Origin: Bugula neritina
Taxonomy: Eukaryota; Bryozoa; Gymnolaemata; Cheilostomatida; Bugulidae
Assembly (NCBI GenBank): GCA_964035545.1
Contig: OZ037769.1
Location: forward strand, 6,320,429 to 6,384,428
Direction: 5' to 3'
Length of the DNA: 64,000 bases
How positions within the stretch are numbered: the stretch's first letter is position 1; the number at the start of each line of letters is the position of its first letter. The notes under the pieces were generated by a model that worked only from the letters and a program-made list of their open reading frames with translations, ran no database searches and had not been told where the DNA came from. Shown here in pieces: positions 11,876 to 22,541 of the stretch. The translations under genes and the position numbers were made by a program.

Positions 11876-12320
11876 GGATGACTGACATTGAATTTCATCT
11901 TTTCAAAACATAAATATGGTTATAGTCAGAGCTGAGTCTTGTCAAAAAGTTACAATCTAGCAGATTCAACAATTCAAATTTAGTTCATTTCAGAGATTAA
12001 AGTTTATATAAATAATGACATAAATATGGTGCTGTCAGATACAGATTCATCCGTCGTACACAAGAGAGTATAGTTTCCAGCAGTTGAGACTAACACAATA
12101 CATTTACCAAGTTAAAATATAATGGTGATTAACACAAATGAACTCTGCAGAGAAACATAGCAATGTCACAAAGAAGATGCTACTACACGTATGTTATAGT
12201 TATTTGTAAGAGATAGTTATAAAATAATTTTTCCTCACCAAAATTCCAACTATAACATCACAATCTTAGCACTACAATAGCTGCAAACAATCAATTAAGC
12301 TATATCTGCTGTAAAATGTT

Positions 12321-12364
12321 TACCTCTGCACAGCAATTTTAGTTAAAATTGCTGTGCAGAGGTA
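12321..12364. repeat. Perfect 20-bp inverted repeat, hairpin
   Basis: Arms of 20 bp ('tacctctgcacagcaatttt') are exact reverse complements around a 4-nt loop 'agtt'. It lies about 90 bp beyond the stop of the C2 gene on its transcribed strand, so it would form a strong hairpin in any extended 3' UTR. Confidence 0.85.
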
Positions 12365-12452
12365 GAGATATAAGAACTAGAATTTAGACATACTAATGGG
12401 AAACTGCTAAAATAAATTAATTGCAGTTTCAATGTTTGCTGTCTTTCAATAA

Positions 12453-12601
12453 CTAGTGAAACCACTTAAATTTCTGTTCAGGAGAGAAGCTAGAATAGTC
12501 CAATGGTAAAAGTATTTCTCCAGCTTTTTTAGGTCGAAATCTTGCAACATACTGGTACAGCACAATCCTCATGTTTTGTGGAGTAGACTGGTGGCTTGGA
12601 A

Positions 12602-12677
<76 letters not shown>

Positions 12678-14334
12678 AAGATTGTAATAAACATTTGCAG
12701 AGATTAGAAATCACAGCTAGTACCAGAAATGTGAAGTGCTCTTTAAACTCTGGATTTGATGTATGTTTTTTTACTTTAGTCTGAAAGAATCTGCTCTCAT
12801 CACCTTGCAGGTTAACTCTGAAAAAGATACAAAGCAGAGGGGGACAACTCTGAGAAAAATACATAACAGGGAAGATAACTTTGATTTATTAATGTGAATT
12901 GGAACTTGTAATCACTCATCATTCCGCATCGCCGATCCGAACAAAAGGTTTATAGTTGTTGAATATACATACTGCCACCTCTACCTCTACGCGTTGTGAA
13001 ATTTATACAAATAGATACAAAATTGCATTAAAACAGTTTCACTAGTTTATCTTTATCTCCTTATAGCAAATTTTGAATTTTATAATAAATTTTGCTTAGA
13101 TGATGACACTGACCTATTATAATCAAACTATTGAAAATTTTATAAAGTTTTCGCAATTACATCTTTGGGCTAATCTTTTTTTAGATATAACAATTAAAAA
13201 GTGTACATTTTTTCTCAAAACTTATACTATGCATAAACATGTAACTATAAGTTACTTTAAAAACAGCACAAATTCATTTTGGAGTAAAATTTTATAGTAA
13301 CTGAATTTCAGTCCTATTGGCTCAATTATCATGATCAAACTGCAAGAAGCTTCATCTAACATATACAAATACATTTAATGCACAGGATTTTGCTGGGAGA
13401 ACTATACCTGATAAAACAACTTAATGGTTCTGAAGTTTTGTTATGCACTTGCAGATCTTCTCCATTGTGTAGAGTTATCTGTATAGCCTGGCCTTCATTA
13501 CATTGATTCAGGGAGTACCATAACCTCCCCTTCCCATTATCAGTGTCTAGACCAGTTTCGCAGTGCCCTGTGCATATATTTTTTGTTTCTTTTTCACAAT
13601 AAATTAGAGGGTCAACTTCACCCAGGCCTGAAAGTCATTCGAATTAAATTTTTTTACCATATGGAACTAATTGCATTAATTAGATTATTCAAATAATCAT
13701 TAAAGTATCTATTATCTCAAAACTTTATTTTCACTCTTCACCTGTTTTAGTCATTAAATACTTCCTCTAACTATAATTTAATAATCACTGCATCATGTAG
13801 TAGTCACTAGAAGTATTTTCATCAGCTGATTACCTCCAATGAACAATTCATTTATTTATTGAAATCTGAATCATTAGACAATATAATTAAAAAACTCTTA
13901 TATCCAATTTATTATGCCTGAAACAACTTATACATTTATTTACCATTATAATAAAATCCGGACTAACGTATTCTTCAGCATTATATATAGTACTGACAAT
14001 ACAATACATTTTTCAACCTGTAGCTAATTTTATATAGTAATGTATGTATATAAGAATTTACATACAGCTACATTAAATAGCTGTATATACATTGAATTTT
14101 CAACTATGTATTTGACTTATAGTTTTACTGTACCCAAGATATGATAGATAGTTGTAGCTGAGTTAATAATTCTACCATACCAGAGATATGATAGCTAGTT
14201 GCAGCTGACGGAAGGGATTTCGGTTCAATGGCTTGTCTTCTTCGAAATAGCTCTGCTGACTTAGATTTTGGGATTTGAAAAGTAATCGCCTTTCCTGGTT
14301 GATGTGTGACACTCGGGTATGACTTAGAGAACAT
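12453..14334 (-). CDS. Protein with one synaptotagmin-like C2 domain
   Basis: Four minus-strand exons join in phase: 14334-14181 (ATG at 14334), 13627-13408, 12817-12724 and 12602-12453 (stop TAG), about 205 residues. Residues 1-52 are a basic, Ser/Pro-rich linker ('FRRRQAIEPKSLPS'). From about residue 80 a type-I C2 domain can be followed strand by strand: 'GKGRLWYSLN', 'AIQITLHNGEDLQ', 'FIRVNLQGDESRFFQTKVKK', 'NPEFKEHFTF', 'MRIVLYQY', 'KKAGEILLPLDYSS' and a closing 'KFKWFH'. The usual Ca2+-binding Asp between strands 2 and 3 (as in 'MD..GTSDPYVK') is replaced by 'HNKTSEP', so Ca2+ binding is doubtful. No transmembrane segment or second C2 is seen. A donor-like 'gtggtt' just before the stop leaves open a splice to an unseen second C2. 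The ATG follows a nearby upstream in-frame stop, but an acceptor-like 'ccag' sits beside it. Confidence 0.72.
12603..12675. repeat. (TA)n microsatellite touching a splice acceptor
   Basis: About 70 bp of pure TA dinucleotides. On the minus strand it ends in 'atatag' immediately before the last exon of the C2 gene, where a polypyrimidine tract would normally be. Confidence 0.9.
14125..14210. repeat. Imperfect direct repeat of about 30 bp
   Basis: The run 'agatatgatagatagttg' plus 'tagctgag' recurs about 50 bp later as 'agatatgatagctagttg' plus 'cagctgac'. The second copy includes the donor end of the first C2-gene exon, so the intron carries a near copy of the exon end. Confidence 0.6.
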
Positions 14335-14339
14335 TCTGG

Positions 14340-16435
14340 ATCAATTACTATACTATGTATCAGTACACTCCTGCATGATACAGTTACGCTGAAAGACTCC
14401 TTCAAGAAGCAATATGCTAGTATATTATATACTCAGAGTAAAGCAAGGTACAAGCTGCTTCAGTGAGTCTAAAGAACTTATAATCTGTATGCAGATCACA
14501 TGTTCAATGTCTTTGCACTGGTTACTTAATATCTACCTTCATCTGGTGATTATTTTGAAGAATATTTTCGGTAAAGTATATATAGGCATGCATTAAAATA
14601 CATATCAAATAATCAATAACGCAAGTAAAATGCACTAACATTGATCTAATAGTACCAAGTGCTCTTCTATAATGAAAAAGCTCTTAATATTGTTTTTGTG
14701 CAACTTAATAACTGAGATAGTATTTATTAGCAAACAGCTATAGATGGACCTGTTTCTTATATTTAGTAATTTTAATAATATTAACACAATTGTTAACGTT
14801 AAGATATTATTGGTCATATTTTAGAAATAGTTCTATTTATAACTCAACTTTTGTGAGTTATAAATAGAACTACCTATTTATATGATATGATTTTCAAATG
14901 ATGTGATATAATTAATTTAGAAAATTAAGGAAATAATACAATTTAAATTACTAGAATACTATATAGCTGCAGCTAAATTTACACTATAAATGCTTTTATA
15001 CTTTAATTGATAAAAGAGTAAAACAAGAATAATAAACAATATCATTCAGTATCATGTTTATGATTTTCGTTGAAAAGTACTATAAAGTGAAAGCTATAGT
15101 TGTCACACAAATCTAGCAATTGATTTTGCTTTGTGAAAATATGTTAAGAAAATAATAGGCATGGTTGAACTATAGGTTAGAAACACTACAAGTTGAATTT
15201 AGCATTAAGGAATTTAGAAAGCGGTTTTAAATTACTCATAAAATAGTCAGCAACAACTAATGATGATATACAGTTGAGATAAGATTCTTAGACTAAAGAA
15301 GCAAATAAGATAGGTAAATCAAATTCTGAGTTATAATAAAGTACTTGTTTTAATGATGCCAGCATTTAAGTATACTTTGCTTCAAGTTTTAAAGGACTTA
15401 TAAAAAAAGTATGTACAGCTTACCATGTTAGCTTATTACACTCAAAACAAATCTATTAACTTGCAGTAACTATTGTTAATTAACTAATATTGCCATTAAG
15501 GGTTTTCTGCATACATTTTATGTACAAAGGTTTTATTTAAGCATACAGTAAAATATTGTAACATTATTATTTCAAAGTGCTATGAGCATGTCATATTGAA
15601 AACACAACTCACAAATTTGGAATACATGGCATAGAAAAAGTGTTATACTCATAAAAAAGCTATATCATTAGGTTATACAGTGCATAGCTATATCATTAAA
15701 TTACTTTTACATTTCTTATTGAACTATTATGCATCATAATTTATGCTGCACTTTTCAAAACTCAAATAGAATGGTTAATATTTATATATTCATTTAGTGT
15801 CACCCAAATATACTATATAGTCGTAAGCAAAATGTAATTTGAAGTTTGATGGTATATTCACCATAAATTCTAACTTTTATAATTCAAAACATACAAACCT
15901 TATTGGTGATTAAGTATTCATTTTAGTAAGTTCGTCAGATTAGCATCTTCAATAACAATATTATGTGCATATAATCAATGTATATTATAAAAAAGACAGA
16001 CAGCAAGATGAGAATGGCAAATAGGAGATTGCATAAACTCTATTGCGGAGTTGTCTTTACTGGTTGAACAAGTGTTGTATTGTATTAGTTTTGTCAAATA
16101 CAAGCAATATTTTAAAATTTTTGTTTAAAATGTCATACTTATTCAAATAAAAATTACTTAACTATGTCAAATATTTTTTTCTGAAGGTTGTAAAGCCGAG
16201 CGACTGTCTTTGTAGAAACCGGAAATTTCATTGTAAATGTACAATATTTTTTCCTTGTGTAGTTGTTGTTTGACATGCTTATACTTTAACTATTATTAAA
16301 ATGCTCACAGTCACTGTTCTCATAGACTGCTAAAAATATATTTACATTGGGTTATGATTGTGACAGCAATCTCATGCCAAGAAAAGTATATTCAATAGAT
16401 CACAAACTTAGTTCATCACACAAAATAAATAAAGC
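14340..16435. other. Intergenic DNA between divergent C2 and tetraspanin genes
   Basis: Both flanking genes are transcribed away from this segment, so it should hold both promoters. I see no clear TATA box or conserved element. It contains a perfect hairpin at 14828-14872 and otherwise AT-rich sequence. Small open frames here show no protein-like pattern. Confidence 0.4.
14828..14872. repeat. Perfect 19-bp inverted repeat, hairpin
   Basis: 'tagttctatttataactca' and its exact reverse complement flank a 7-nt loop. It could be a tiny foldback insertion. No target-site duplication is evident. Confidence 0.8.
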
Positions 16436-16439
16436 AAAG

Positions 16440-19400
16440 ATGGGATGTGGCTATTTTACGTGTTCCCGGAACGCACTTATGGCTCTAAATATTCTTTACG
16501 TCGTAAGTATAAAAATATATCTTAATGTTTATATTATTCAACTGTAGGCTATAAATCAGTTTTTGCTGAGATACAATTGAAACTCTGTTCACTGCTGTAG
16601 TTGTTATTGCAATTATAAAATTAAATGCTAGAACAAGAATAACTATCAATTCAATATTATTTAAAAGTAAAACTAAAAGATTAAGTATAAGATTCACAAT
16701 CACTTTCAGAATGATAATGAGCACCCTTGAATTTAGAGTTAAAGTGAAAGTTAATTCTAGAGTTAGTATAAATATAATATCAATACATTACAGATTACTG
16801 GTTGCAGGTATCAAAATTTTACCTGACACTCATAATCGTAGTGATAGTCATACTGATACTCATACTGCCAAATCACCAAACTGAAACAAAAACTTAAACT
16901 TATAGCAGCAATAAAAATTTAAATTCAGTTTCACTAAATTTAATTGAGACTTAGACACTCCTAAACTCTATACTTATACTATAAATATAATCATAATGAC
17001 GATATCCTACCACAGTGTTCTAATTTTTACTGAATGAATTAGTATTACACTACAACTACTGCTAGGTCTAGACCTCATTCTTCTACCTCTCAAAGTATTC
17101 TTACAGCTGTTAATGATTGATTTTTAAGCTAAACTTAGTTAATGTACATGTAATGATGAATTTTTGGCACAAAATATTTATGAAAGCTTTTTTGTAAGTT
17201 ATTTTTACTATGTTGGGTTTTTTCTGCTGACTCATTTTATAAGCAGCTCCAAGTTAAAGGTGACTGAGTGCAGTAGTTTGGGATTCTCCATTTGTTCCAA
17301 GTTCAAACTTAAACCCCCAACTCTAAACTTGAGAATCCCAAACTACTGCACTGGCTGCTTATAGAGTGATTCAGTATAGTGCAGCACTGACAAAAAAGGT
17401 TGTATTTTTCCAACCTCCAATGATGCATTTTCTTGATGCATAGTGCTCAATAATAATACCCATAATTGAAATCTTATTGTTACAACTACAAGTTTAGATT
17501 ATGATACCTTACGATAATCATAACTATGTCATTTTATTACTTATCATTGACTTTATAGCCTATGGCTACTGTACAAGTTGTCGTATTTATCATGATACAT
17601 CTTTGATCTTTCCTTTTTTTCTAGTTTACCTTGACATATTCACTGACTATAAATATGTTTGTCAGACTGATGCTTACAGTCAATGGCCCAGTAGTACTCA
17701 CAATTACTCAAGCCATCTTAATTAAATCACCCAAATACCTTCATGATGATGTTTTACAGACTATTTTAAAATATTGTGTCTAACATTTGAGTTCTGTTGT
17801 GGTCTTCTTTCTGCTGAATTTAATTTTCTTAAAAGCCTAAATGTATGTAATAAAAGTCATTTGTTAAGATATATTAAATTTTAACTTGCGTTTATAAGTT
17901 TAACATATTGTCAGTATATTAAATATTGATGTTTATTTAGTTATAGTACCAGTATTCTGTGAATATTTATGAGATTTTAATTTTAGTTTAATAAATACTT
18001 TTTATTTAGGACTAAATCAATTGACTGTCAACACAAACAGCTTTCCATTAGTTTTAAATCATCTCAAACATAAAACAATATTTTTTAAAAGCTGAATAAG
18101 TTTCACTTGCTTTGGCAGCCAATGAGATTATTATCTTCTGCTATGTCTATGGCTTTGTTACTTAGCTTCAATGCATGGTTTGGTTTTTGGAATGCTCTAG
18201 TTTTGTTGTGAGCTTTAAAAGCATCTATTGCTTTAATTGTTCACTAGAATTGAGGTTATATAAGAACTCTTATACACTAGCTTTGCACCCACCTCAGTCA
18301 CACATGCTGCAGCTTTAAAACAATAGAATTGTAGGTATTAGCCTCCAACTAGAGTTCTAAAACTTTAATTGTTTCTAAATAGGTGCTGTAATCTTGCGTA
18401 ATAACTAATAGTCAATTTCCACCGCAGTTGCTGAGCTCTATTAATTAATTGTTATTTTCAAAACAATATGTAGTATGATAGATCTGCTGGTGTAGAGTGA
18501 CTAGAGTCTGTAGTCAAACTCTCTGAACCTTTGGACTTAGCCTTCCTAAATCTACACAATTATGATTACTTGTAACCTAGTAGGGTGACATTCTGTGATT
18601 TGAACAAGATCTGATAGGCAGAGTAGATGAGTTGAAAATCTCTCAAAAAGTGGATCAAGATGAGCATTTAAAGCATTTATAGTAGTAATTTGTGTTGTAA
18701 TATGGTGTTGTCTGTTGTAGATGATTGCCGTGTTACTCATTGGAGTGGCAGCATACGCCAAGGCCATCTCTTTCATCGATAGTCTAGCAATAATAGGAGC
18801 AGTGATAGGTTGTGGAGCTTTCCTACTGCTCCTTGCCTGCATGGGCATCTTCGGTGCTGCTAAACATCATCAAATATGTTTATTCTTTGTATCCTTTACT
18901 TGACATAGACTTAGATCACTAGACTAGTTCTCTGTGCACAAGGAGGTGGTTAAACTTCACGTAATTTCATTCGCTCTAAACTCTGTAATACTATGAAATT
19001 ATTACCTTTTGCTAGCTGTTAACTGCTACAAGTTTTGGTACATTAATATGCAATGTGCTTAGGTACTTATAGAGAAAATCTCATATCTTCACCACCCATT
19101 TATGCTTACATACAGCATTTAACAAACATCTGCCGTTGCCTTTTGTGTAGGTCTTTGAAGTTTTTCTATAAAATTGGTTGGTGTAAAGCTGCTGGCACGT
19201 GTTACAGTGTTAACAGCCATTGCCGGTTCACTACCATCATATCCAGTGTTGAGACAACGTGGCCAGTGTACAGTGCATAGTGATATTGCCTGCTAGTATA
19301 TTCTCCTTAACCCTCTCCACAGTATATGGTTATATTATTTCTTCTCTTTCTAATACAATTTAGCTTAGCAGTCGCGTTGCTTGCCCTCAATAAAGATACT

Positions 19401-21900
19401 CAAGATACTCTCATAGAAAAAGCCTGGGAGGCCGAAAATATTACATTATCAAAAGATGTCAATTGTTGCTCTCTGTATGCATGGAAAAAGGGTGATAAGA
19501 CATGTTCTGTAAGTCCACAGAGCTTTTCTTCTAACCTTTTTACAAGTGCTGTCTTTTTGGGAATTGTCCTGCTCACAGTAACCCTGGCTATAAAGATCTT
19601 TGGGCCACAGTGTTATACACATATCTAGAGTCTAGACTAGGCAGGTGTTAATATACTTCACTGCAGGTGTAGACTTATTTGAGAATAGATGAGACCAAGT
19701 GATAACTAGTTATATATAATCAGTCTATGTATTAATATATTTCACCATTTAATTGTTACCTTATTACACATAGTGTTGGTCACAGCTGATCACATGATCA
19801 TATCCTATAGCTGTAGCACCTGCGTGCCATGTCAATAGCTGTAGCACCTGTGTACAATGTCAATTGAGTTTGTGAGGTGCGACTTGTAGAGCAGTCTGAG
19901 GTGCTGTGAAGGACAGAACGCAAACAGTCTATGCTGCGGTGGGAAGGCCGATGTACCTTGTCCCTGTGAATCTTGTAAAAAGAAGTTATCTCCTCTGGTG
20001 GAAATGGCTTGTAAAATCACTGGTGGTGTCAGTCTCTTCATCAGTATTACAGAGGTAAGACAACTCTGCTCCTGCAAAGTCTTAGTTATCCTGCTGTATT
20101 GTTCTTCTGCTGAAACTTGAGTACTTCTAGCCTCTATGTACAAGATTCTATAGGATTCCATTTTGTGAATAAAATGCCTTTCAACCTAATGTACCCTGTA
20201 ACATTCAAAATCTAGAAAGTTCCTGGATTCTTTATAACAAATCAACTTAGACTGAGCCTGCTTGTCCCTCTAGGAGGGGCGGGGATTGGAGGTCTCAAAC
20301 TATGTTAAAATAACTGAATACAGTACTTTGAATTTACTTATTCTAGTAACTACGAGTTTGAAAATCCATTTTGGCTCATTTTTATTCAAAGATGATCCAA
20401 AATGGATTGTCTCTCTCCTTGCACTGTGGCCATGCAGTGCCACCTGATGTTGCAGAACATTGAATAAACTCTCTTCTCTCGTATTCCCCTTGTCAACGAA
20501 CAGCGCTAACCCTGAATCTATTATTTCAGAGTTGTGTCGCCATGTATTACAAACATATTCCTCTCAAAACCTGATCCTAGCAAATAATTTATTTATCGTA
20601 AACCCTTCACTGCTGTTAATCTACTAACTTCCCTTTTCAGATATTTGGTGTGGCGATGACTGTTAGGTATCGCAGTCAGCGTAACCCACTGAGTAATGCT
20701 AATCATTACCTTTAATAGTCCAAGTGTGTAGTCTGCACTCAACTGTATCCAGTTGCTATCAGGTATCACCTCGTTTACCTGTTCCTGTCTCCTATCTAGT
20801 GACTTGTGCACTCAGTTACTTGTCTGATGTAGTTAGTATCTGCTAGATTACAATATGATGTCGCTGTCGGGTGGGGGTGGTATTACTTGCTCTTCACTCT
20901 AAATGTCTATTCAAAAGTCCGCACCATTGAAAATTGAATTTAAAATAATGTTTTGTTTGTTGTTTCATTTATATGTTTAATTTTAGAGTTCAGCCTCATT
21001 TCTATTGACAATTACTAGAGTCAGCATGTTCTTTGTTATTTAAAGTCATGAAATATATTCCAGATTTCTTGTTTGTCTCAACTCTTTGTGATTTATTTAT
21101 GGATGCTACGAACAGAATGTATTCATTTGTTAAACAGTTAAATTTCAAACCTGATGTTGATAGCATCTTTGTTTTAATTGAACTGCATTTCACAGAACTG
21201 TTTGTTAAATGGTATCTAGTAAAATGTTGCATTGAATAATAATTGTAGAAAATATAAAAAGCATTAAAGGGAGTTGTCTCCACATATGTTCTTGGAATCA
21301 TATCCTGTTACACTACTAAACTACTTTCTCACTCTACAAACTTATAGTCAATACACATACAGCTGCTCTTGTTTTTATAAGTTGCATTTATGTGGGTTGT
21401 CAACCTCTTCTATTTCCAGTTATAATATTACTGGAAATAGAACTGCAATATGCTACGTGGCACACCTCATTTCCTACATACAAACACTACATTAAATTGG
21501 CTTTACAATGTTGTGTCTAGTTTTACCATACAATGAATTGTGTTAAGCCTCTGCCAGTTTTATAGATTTCATCTTATCTTTTCATTCATATGACACTTCT
21601 CTTTGCAGTCAGATTTCAAGATCATGCCATATGATAATAATGGAATGCTTAGTCACATATTTATTAGCAGTTGGTTTCAAAAAGATTCCTTCCTTTTGTG
21701 CTATCAATTCATTTACACTTCATTAGTTGCTTTGCACAAAGTTGCTTTCAAGAAAAATGAATTTAGGCCCTTGATATTGGGTACATTCAACACATATGCC
21801 TAATGCGCTCTTCCTTGTATTGTAGGTGTTTGGAGTATATTTATCCCTGAGATTTCGCAATCAAAAAGATCCTCAAGCCGATCCAAATGCATTCTTATAA
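16440..21900 (+). CDS. Tetraspanin of the TSPAN13/TSPAN31 type
   Basis: Exons 16440-16502, 18721-18888, 19323-19508, 19890-20054 and a last exon at 21826-21900 join in phase 0 throughout and give 218 residues. The N-terminus 'MGCGYFTCSRNALMALN' parallels the TSPAN13/31 start. TM1 is 'IAVLLIGVAAYA', TM2 'IIGAVIGCGAFLLLLACMG' followed by 'AKHHQ', TM3 'VILFLLFLIQFSLAVALLAL', and TM4 begins 'TGGVSLFISITE'. The C-terminus 'LRFRNQKDPQADPNAFL' is nearly that of vertebrate TSPAN31. Tetraspanins organise membrane microdomains with integrins and other partners. The large loop is Cys-rich, but the canonical CCG reads 'NCCS'. A second possible last exon lies at 20641-20715. The exon 2 donor (gtatcc) is weak, but its position after 'LFF' fits the family. 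AATAAA lies near 22172. The gene is tail-to-tail with IAH1. Confidence 0.88.
16503..18720 (+). other. Tetraspanin intron 1 with foldback element
   Basis: This 2.2-kb AT-rich intron contains the foldback element at about 17238-17365. No further exon of the tetraspanin family is missing at this junction (…LNILYV then MIAVLLIG…). Short open frames at 17164 and 17501 are not supported. Confidence 0.6.
17240..17365. mobile_element. Foldback (MITE-like) element, copy 1
   Basis: The ends 'agcagc...' and '...gctgct' and an inner inverted repeat of 22 bp ('agtgcagtagtttgggattctc' in full, perfect at both ends) flank about 40 bp. A related element at 27437-27545 shares the 'agcagc', 'gtgaatgagtgcag' and 'ctgcact' parts, so this is a family rather than a chance palindrome. 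Confidence 0.72.
20641..20715 (+). CDS. Alternative last exon of the tetraspanin
   Basis: After a strong acceptor 'cccttttcag', a 75-nt open frame reads 'IFGVAMTVRYRSQRNPLSN' and ends 'ANHYL' plus TAA. It aligns over its full length with the downstream last exon at 21826-21900 ('VFGVYLSLRFRNQKDP', then 'QADPNAFL'), which is also 75 nt, in the same phase and with its stop at the same place. This is best explained by duplication of the terminal exon. It would give a tetraspanin with a different cytoplasmic tail. It could instead be a decayed copy, but it has no frame damage. Confidence 0.75.
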   Translation: MFGVAMTVRYRSQRNPLSNANHYL

Positions 21901-21909
21901 TTGTTGATG

Positions 21910-22540
21910 CAGCTAGTCTTTGTTTTAGTCATTTAATAAGTTGCTGCACCAGTCAGCTAGCTAAGCACTATCCTATCTCTCTCTATTACCAGTAGTTTAT
22001 AGATGTATATTTATGTATACTGCATTCCTATAGTATATTTTGTTGCGTGTAAATATTTTTCGCTTTTATGTTTTTGTGTTCTCATGCCCTGTGACTTCCA
22101 TCAATGTTATTGACTTCATAGCTTTGCTGTAGTAATAGTTGCTGCTATGTGCTTTGTTATCTCCTCTCATAAATAAACAGCACTTATAACTTCAAACAGC
22201 AACTGACAGCCTTTTTACTGCAAATATATTTAATATTTATTTTATAGTACCTACATTTATATGTGTTATAAAATAATTTCCAAGTTGGGAAGCACCATTA
22301 TACCATTATAAATAATTATACTAAAATGTAAATTAAAAAACCAACTGCCTGTAAAAAATCAATTATGCCAGCATAGCTGATAAGAATCAAATCATTGATT
22401 TAATACAACCCTTATTGGGCACTTCGACTACCAAGTAGGTATGTAGGTACAACTTCCAGAGCAAAATCAGGTGATGAGCCATAAAGCTCTGTCTACAGTG
22501 AAGCAATATTTTAGTCATAAAAGCCTGAGTTCTGCTGCAA
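21910..22540. other. Convergent 3' ends of tetraspanin and IAH1
   Basis: The region holds the tetraspanin 3' UTR (AATAAA near 22172) and the IAH1 3' UTR read in the opposite direction (TTTATT near 22239 is AATAAA on the minus strand). The two transcripts could therefore lie very close or overlap slightly. No other feature is seen. Confidence 0.5.
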
Positions 22541-22541
22541 A

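Noticed and set aside
12480-12545. tRNA-like run with 'agtccaatggtaaaagt'
   Set aside because: On closer reading this segment overlaps the last C2 exon on the minus strand, and no proper box B is present.
12529-12864. 111-residue minus-strand frame running through the TA repeat
   Set aside because: It fuses a real C2 exon with translated intron and microsatellite. The splice model explains the coding part better.
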